Shown here: one piece after another, positions 57,760-64,000 of the stretch
Position numbering within the stretch: position 1 is the first letter of the stretch
Layout of the letters: each line of letters begins with the position of its first letter
Notes under the pieces: model-generated
The model's input: the letters and a program-made list of their open reading frames with translations, nothing else
What the model was told of the DNA's origin: nothing
Database searches by the model: none
Source of the DNA: Glandiceps talaboti
Lineage: Eukaryota; Hemichordata; Enteropneusta; Spengelidae
NCBI RefSeq assembly: GCF_964340395.1
Contig: NC_135568.1
Span: 13,071,276 to 13,135,275 of the forward strand
Direction: 5' to 3'
DNA: 64,000 nucleotides
Translations under genes and position numbers: made by a program

Positions 57760-60700
57760 CACTTTACTGTTTATTGTATATGTGTAAATGAAACTGCTGT
57801 ATATGTGTATATGTATATGTATATTGAGTACATTTGATATAACATGGTCTATCTATATCCATTACAGCTGTGCTCTCTGAATACAAGGAAAGCCTTAATG
57901 CCGAGGGTGACAATGTAACTGTAACAGTATTATCGCCATTATATCCATACGAATATCCTCCAGATATTATATACAAGTGGTATTTGACCACTGACGAGGA
58001 TTCATTAGTGAAGATAACGTTTCTAGAATTTGACCTGAGAGAAAATGACTTTGTTGAAGTAGTAGATGTAGAGAATGGCGATTCGTCATTAGGAAGGTAT
58101 TACTGGGACTGCGATTGTTTACCAAGCGTACCATATTCTTCAAATAATAGAGCAACGCTTGGACTTACCTCATCAAGTATTAGAAATCCAGTGGATGGGT
58201 CTTTTAAGGCTTATTTCTATGGTAAGGTAACGATGTGTTATTTTTCACGGTTTATACTAAAGGTGAACTCTTAAAACAGTCAGTTAGTTGATTGTGCAAA
58301 CTAGTCGTTACAATCAAAAGCTACAAGCACAATTACTCATAAATACCACACGTGTTACTTAACATGTAAATTAATCATTAAATGTAGAAGCTACAGCAAC
58401 TTGCTTTATGATACACATGTAATACACAAATCAACATATTGAACTTTGCCAATTTGTATGAAGATTTGAGGTTTGTATTCTCAAGACACTGCCTATATTA
58501 CCAAAAGTCATTACAACTGAATTGTTGAAATAGTAAGATTTAATAACATGACATAAATACCAAATTGTATGAATGTATTCTTCAAATATTGTCTAATAAC
58601 CGACAATAATTATGCATCAAGTCAATTGTACTCATTGCTTGATTATTAAAGCCTGACAATTTCTTGACCTTCATGTAAGATGTGTATCAAGTGTTACTAA
58701 ATTGAGATTCATGTCCACTGACAGCTAGCAAGACAGACAGTCAGTTAGACATGTGCACACACACATACATGAAACATAACTTTCCCTTACATTAGGTAAA
58801 AACCGAGCAAACTCACTGCCTCATTTTAGGAACCTATATCTAACAATACTTAGTAACCTTTAATTTAGGTCTTTGGCAAGGACATCCGGATTCATGCAAA
58901 GTGTTTTACTTCAGTGATATATCATATATGTATATGATAATTGCTTACTTATCATGCTTGCAAATTTCATATCTCGAGCTATGTCTTCAATTTGTATGGG
59001 CGAACATTTATGGTTTACACATATTTCTCTACTGCATCGCAGCTCAGTTACCAGTTTGAAAAAAAACAAACCTTTTGACCGAAATGACTCCACTGCTGAA
59101 CACAAAAAATGCTATCAAAGTGTCACAGTGCACATGTAAACATTAAATGGAGTGTTTTTAAGTTACAATTTTAATGTAAAATTGAAGACTTAAAAAATGT
59201 GTGATAAATGTCTTTGTTAAAGCGGCTTGGAAATGTCAACGTTACGATTGGAAAATCGAAAATGGAAAAGTCTATCCACCGTATAAACAGGAATTTATTC
59301 CAGGGGAAGAGGTCAATTTATCCTGTTTTGTTGGCTATTATCCAACGTCTAACAATACCAACAGTACATGTCTAGAAGATGGAACATGGAGTGATGTTCT
59401 CCCAGAATGTGCAAGTATGCCAAACTCCTCAGAAGGACGAATATTAATTTACATGGAAAATGTTTTAATATACTCAGAAATAAGTTAAAAGTTGAACATC
59501 ATAAACTACTGTCCTGTTTCCGTCAAATTAAAAGTATTTTTTTTTCGTTTAATTGAGCAAGAATGGTGTGAAGTCATTTATGGGTATATACATGTTGTTG
59601 ATTGAAATCCACTGTCACATGCTGTACATGTGGGGTGGGAGGGGTGCTCATATAGTAAGTGTATGTACAGATGTCTTGAACCCGCCCCCCCTCCCACTCA
59701 ACTGATGTAGACCTCTTGAGACTTGGTTTTTTAAGCACTGTGTAGAGGTTTGACCCAGTCCGAATGCACGTACGACTTTCGACCCCATATTTAAGATATC
59801 GTATTTTCCAAATTACCGGTTTTCAAATTAAATTTGTTCTAAGAGTCTAAACCCCGTATGTTCAGACTGATTTATAGACTGCTAATGACACCTAGTTCTT
59901 GAATCTTTGTAGAGTTTGTGTTTGTAATTTGAATCCACCATGGTACACCAGTACTCATTACCCGGCCAAGTGTCCATCCACACTTGACACTTATAACCTA
60001 TATATAACTGTTTCATCTTTACATTGTATGTAGTTGTTGTGTGCGGTGACCCGGGCCTGCCAGATGATGGAAAGGTCGAAGGGGGTAACTTTACCTATGG
60101 CAGTAATGTGACATTCCACTGTAAAGAAGGTTATGATCTCAATGGAACGCAGATGATCACGTGTCAATCAGATGGACAATGGAGTGATGATATACCAGTA
60201 TGCACGAGTAAGTCACTTTACAGTTATTTCTGACTATTACTTGACAATAAAGAATTAGTTTTAACGTCTTTTAGCATCCACCCACGTTGATTGACACTGC
60301 CACTGACCTACCAGTAACCAGTATAAAGGACGTATGTACGTCAACACTGAGATATAGGGGTTTGATAAATGGAACATTGAGATTAAGATCTTCTCGCAGT
60401 GATGTTTGATTATCAAATAGTGTAGACAAAGGAAATAGGAGGTTTAGCAGAGATATTAGCAGTATCTCTGGAGTGGTACCTACAAGTTTGATCCACCACC
60501 GGCTTCGAATACGTAGCAGTCAGTAGCAGTCATAAAATAGGGATAATTTTCATTGGATGTGCATGTAATAAACAGAGGAGAGAACTTTAGAGGTGTGAAA
60601 TAGTGAATAATATTTATGGAAATTCAACATATATGAATGAAAACCACAATTCACGAACTTGAGATTAAGCAGTACAGTAAGCAAACACCAGATACAGTCT

Positions 60701-62158
60701 AGGTCAAGTAGACAGTAGGACAAGATAGTATTTCTTGGTGAATGTTATCATGGGGACAATATTGATGTTTGGTGGAATGTGAATACTAAATATCAAACAG
60801 TCCAGATACTAATACATCCCCTATTTACAGTTGTGGTATGCGGTGACCCAGGTGAACCAGATAATGGGGAAGCAGATGGCGATAACTTCAACTATGCTGA
60901 TAACGTGACATTCCACTGTAAAGAAGGTTATGAACTCAATGGAACGGAGACAATCACCTGTCAATCAGATGAACAGTGGAGTGGAGAAACACCAATGTGT
61001 TTACGTAAGTGAAGTACTTATAAACTGATTTGTTTTATTAAGAACACATTTGATGGTTGAAATATCAGGCTGCAGAACAAGAAATATTAATTTGCTATCA
61101 ATGGTACTGCAATGCATTGTCAAGTTGATAGCTATTGAAATGATGTAGTACCAGTCAATGTAAGTCTTCTTTAATTATACCATATAAATCAAGGTGAAGG
61201 ATACAGTTTCAAAATAGGAAAGTAACTGAGAGATACGTGATCCATGTTTTGTAGGTGCATTGTGTGATACACTTCTTTTGGGTTTGTAAACATATTCACT
61301 ACATGGTGCGCCCTCTGAAGTCTTCATGTAACTTTTCAGCTCAATAATTTATTCGTTTATCAAGAGCTTATCCTCGCCAATCATGTATGCCTGCTAGTTA
61401 CTTCTAATATTGTTTCAGTGTCTCAATATTTGATTGTCATTAAATGATTTTGACGCATTGTGTTGGGTTAAATCTTTGAAACAGGTAAAAAGCAGTGCGA
61501 GTGAACAATCTACTTTATAAATGTTTTTTTTTTTTTCAAATCGTATACAAATGTTTTAAATTTGTATGACGTATATTCGCCGTGTGTAAACAGTGATAGA
61601 TTGTGGTGCCCCTGATGAAGTTGACAATGCGGACAGAACTGGTGATTCATACACTTATGATAGTACGGTGGCCTATGAGTGTCATGATGGATATGAAATA
61701 TTGAATGATTCCTTCACTGTCATAATCTGTCAACAGAATGGTCAATGGAGTGAATATCCTGAATGTATAGGTTAGTGTATATTATTGCATTGTAACTTTA
61801 AAAAAAAAAGATGCAAGAAAAGATTAAAATAAAAATGAAAGGAAATTACACAAGTTGACCAACTATAAAGGGATGTAGTTTTTCAGTTCATGAATGTGTG
61901 AAATATTTACCATATTGACTGTATTCAATTTTTGAGCTCTTCACAGCTTTTCAGGATATTTGTCGATGTTAATTGCACCAAATTGATTATTTATAGTTTA
62001 TAATTACATGTTGCCGTCAAAACGATTAGTTTGTTTCAACCATTTATAGAAAATGATTAATAACTAGTTTTATATATTCAAATTCAAATTCTCTCTCACA
62101 TTCTCTCTTACAGCGCAGCCTAGTGATGATAACAGCATCTGTAAGTACATATTTGTAT

Positions 62159-62241
<83 letters not shown>

Positions 62242-63884
62242 TGATCGTCCCTCTTGCCAATTTTTGAGGTTCAATAATAATAAAGACACATGAAATTAAT
62301 TATTTTTATCTAGATAGCCTCATTATAATTGGGTTTTCCATACTGGTGGCTGTAGCCCTGATTATTATCATCATCTGCATTCTGTTATGTAGAAGGTAAG
62401 TGAATTTGACGTGTTACTAAGACATTAACTCCCTTAACAATGGATATGATTGATCTTGTCTGATTTTCGATTAAAATCTGAAATGTTTAAAGCTGAACTA
62501 TTTTGTTAAATATCCTCAGTAAAAAAATATCTAATAACCTGTAGGTAAACATATTTGTGTAGCTGTACACGTAATATGGTACAATAAATCGAAATTGACT
62601 TTTGGGACAATACCCAAAATCAGTTCACCTAATGCGACCACGATAACAATTTGTGTCGATCCCTAATTAACATATACAGTATCATTGGTATTTTATCAAT
62701 TTTCGGTGAGTATATTTTTGGGTAAAAAGAATGCTTCAGTTAAAGCCTGTGGAGTGTGTGTTAATTGTTTGAAATTATCTTTGTCAATGTTTCACAAGAA
62801 AATCGTTTTAGATCATCTTATGGCATATCATATAATTCACAAATCCTATTTAACCATACATACTCGTTTACACAACAATAGGTCCTCCAAGAAGAAACAA
62901 CAGGGTGAAAATGACTGGACAGTGACTACGGAAGAGATTAAATATGATGAACCGGATGCAGACGGTCTTAATAACACGAAAAATAACAGAAATAAAAAGC
63001 ACACCTATGTGAATGTTAATCCAACATTTGACGGTGGTAGTAGCATCCAAAAGAGCTTTACTTTTGCAGAACCCTTAAAGGGACTTCAAGGTGAAAGTTC
63101 AACAGATGAAATCATTAGTTCAGTGAACTGCAAATACGACAATCGGGGTGTGAAAGATGGGTTTGTAGTGAGCAATATTTATGAGGATGGCGATAACGAA
63201 CACATTGATGACAAACAGTGCAGCAATAATGTAGGGAGGAATGGGTTCATGAATCAACAACAGAAAAAACGTCATCCAGCAGCTGATGACCGTGTGGTGT
63301 TCAAAGAGAACGACATTTATGAAGATGGAGATGATATGGATGACTTAGGACATGAATATGCAGAAGCAGATAATATTCCATGTCATAATACTCGAGGATA
63401 CGATATTTCCGAATCATCAAAGCCACGACACCACGCATCTGATAGAAGTTTACCAGGGGACGTAAATGGAGGAACAAACAGGGATACTGACATATCTAGG
63501 GGATTTGTATTTAACGACATTTATGAGTCCGGACGCGACAGTGGTAAGGAGGAAGATGACAACACCATGAGTACTAGCTCCCGGAGACACGGTCCATATA
63601 TCCGGAAACAACGTCCGTCTGATGACTACGATTATGCTACTAATGATGCCGGTCCTTTAAGTATGGCCACTAGCGACAGCTATGACAGAGATGACATGAA
63701 ACATGTCCCGTCATCCCAGCCAGTGCCAGTGGCCTTTACAGATAACATACTGTATGAACCCAGTGAGGACATCGAAGACAACGACGTACAAGACAGTGAT
63801 GTATACTACTCTACTATTGGTCCAGGGAATAACGAAGTTGGATTCCAAGATAATGTTATATATGAAGATTGTGATAGTGATTAG
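51449..63884 (+). CDS. Tandem receptor B: SRCR-WSC-CUB-CUB-CCP(4)-TM with repeated tyrosine-module tail
   Basis: Fourteen exons, 3255 coding bases, 1084 residues. Exons: 51449-51506, 53168-53311, 53412-53591, 55192-55470, 55842-55907, 56501-56845, 57868-58221, 59223-59414, 60034-60207, 60831-61004, 61594-61770, 62114-62140, 62314-62395, 62882-63884. Same order as receptor A plus one more CCP and a three-glycine insertion in CUB1. The ectodomain differs from A at only a few positions per exon. The tail is much longer and largely unrelated. Type I plasma-membrane receptor. Pattern recognition with tyrosine-kinase-linked signalling is the likely role (inference). Confidence 0.9.
53168..53591 (+). 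CDS. Receptor B: SRCR domain (two exons)
   Basis: Exons 53168-53311 and 53412-53591, same lengths as in receptor A. Most nucleotide differences between the copies change the protein (for example V to D at the start, G to S, D to N, L-D to S-G before the last Cys). Confidence 0.88.
53720..54275. repeat. Tandem ~150-bp repeat monomers, intact copy
   Basis: Same monomers as at 36360-38720 but without the transposon, giving the empty insertion site at about 54053-54060. Confidence 0.65.
55192..55907 (+). CDS. Receptor B: WSC domain and linker exons
   Basis: WSC exon 55192-55470 (279 bases; V to I and N to K relative to A) and the 66-base linker exon 55842-55907 (NGQWPVETNASVTTVIIYLA). All WSC cysteines are kept. 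Confidence 0.88.
56501..56845 (+). CDS. Receptor B: CUB domain 1
   Basis: A 345-base exon, nine bases longer than in receptor A because a GGT run adds three glycines just before the last strand (SGGGGGGLFAIEWQ). Otherwise L to F, Q to K and R to N changes. Confidence 0.9.
57300..57757. repeat. (TTTGAT)n-ended dispersed element plus (TA)n
   Basis: Counterpart of 41830-42268; it was present before the tandem duplication. Confidence 0.5.
57868..58221 (+). CDS. Receptor B: CUB domain 2
   Basis: A 354-base exon with the same atypical CUB lacking disulfides. Differences from A are mainly replacements: D to A, E to V, T to K, E to D, R to G. Confidence 0.82.
59223..59414 (+). CDS. Receptor B: CCP domain 1
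   Basis: No nucleotide difference from 43819-44010 was seen, although flanking introns differ by small indels. Confidence 0.9.
60034..60207 (+). CDS. Receptor B: CCP domain 2
   Basis: VVCGDPGLPDDGKVEGGNFT, TFHCKEGYDLNGTQ, TCQSDGQWSDDIPVCT; 1-1 exon with a GTAAGT donor. Confidence 0.9.
60831..61004 (+). CDS. Receptor B: CCP domain 3 (no intact counterpart in A)
   Basis: VVCGDPGEPDNGEADGDNFN, TFHCKEGYELNGTE, TCQSDEQWSGETPMCL; a paralogue of CCP2 from an exon duplication. Receptor A keeps only its 3' end, fused to CCP2. Confidence 0.9.
61594..61770 (+). CDS. Receptor B: CCP domain 4
   Basis: IDCGAPDEVDNADRTGDSYT, VAYECHDGYEIL, VIICQQNGQWSEYPECI. Counterpart of CCP3 in receptor A. Confidence 0.9.
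62114..62395 (+). CDS. Receptor B: microexon and transmembrane exon
   Basis: Microexon 62114-62140 (AQPSDDNSI) and TM exon 62314-62395 (SLIIIGFSILVAVALIIIII, then CILLCR), same lengths and phases as in receptor A. Confidence 0.82.
62163..62238. repeat. (TC)n microsatellite
   Basis: About 37 units, matching the longer tract at 45968-46165. Confidence 0.95.
62882..63884 (+). CDS. Receptor B: long cytoplasmic tail with five N-x-IYE modules
   Basis: The last exon, 333 residues then TAG, hydrophilic and acidic. It begins SSKKKQQGENDW. Repeated modules: VVSNIYEDG, FKENDIYEDG, FVFNDIYESG, FTDNILYEPS and FQDNVIYED near the C-terminus, spaced through the tail. Others: KYDEP (Crk/Nck-type YDxP), TYVNV (Grb2-type pYxN), YYSTIGPG. 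This looks like a multi-site phosphotyrosine scaffold (family knowledge of SH2 motifs; use here is inferred). A decayed copy of its 3' end lies at 30756-30998. Confidence 0.85.
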
Positions 63885-64000
63885 CTTCGAGACAGAATAA
63901 TGGTCATTTCTCTCTGAAATCAGTTAATTGATGAAAGTGAATTAATCTAAGTATCAAATAGAAAATGGTGAATAGGATAAAGATTCCAGAACAAAATCAA

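Overview
This window is animal genomic DNA, probably from a marine invertebrate: a lophotrochozoan or an invertebrate deuterostome such as a hemichordate or amphioxus. The signs are intron-rich genes with GT-AG (once GC-AG) introns, small domain-encoding exons, extracellular modules combined by exon shuffling (SRCR, WSC, CUB, CCP/sushi, C-type lectin, HYR, EGF, tectonin, HRM, GAIN/GPS, 7TM), abundant microsatellites and AT-rich spacers. No bacterial or organellar genes, rRNA, or CRISPR were seen. All gene models below are hand-spliced from exon phases and are not backed by transcripts.

Layout. (1) 114-3089, minus: 5' part of a secreted or membrane receptor gene (signal peptide, two HYR-like domains, a five-bladed tectonin-like domain, a Ser/Thr linker plus CCP) that runs off the left edge. 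(2) 6332-30092, minus: a nearly complete adhesion-type GPCR of about 27 exons and 1259 residues: signal peptide, two C-type lectin domains, HYR, Ser/Thr/Pro mucin-like repeats, CCP, calcium-binding EGF, HRM, GAIN, GPS, seven TM helices and a short tail. Genes 1 and 2 share a CCP exon of the same phase and near-identical sequence, so gene 1 is probably a related receptor. (3) 30756-30998, plus: a broken relic of the last exon of a third copy of the receptor family that follows. (4) 34104-47066 and 51449-63884, plus: two tandemly duplicated single-pass receptors with the order SRCR, WSC, linker, CUB, CUB, CCP (three or four), microexon, TM, tyrosine-rich cytoplasmic tail. Their ectodomains are nearly identical but their tails are not. 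The first ends in an ITAM-like motif; the second carries five repeats of an N-x-IYE-type module plus Grb2-type YxN sites.

Together the window looks like a cluster of cell-surface recognition receptors. The minus-strand genes put lectin, HYR, tectonin and CCP modules in front of a GPCR. The plus-strand genes put scavenger-receptor, WSC, CUB and CCP modules in front of tyrosine-phosphorylation tails. Almost every extracellular exon is a symmetrical 1-1 phase module, the form that can be inserted, duplicated or lost without breaking frame. The tandem copies show this process: a missing CCP through a chimeric exon, swapped tails, a young 1.8-kb TIR transposon present in only one copy, and a decayed third tail.
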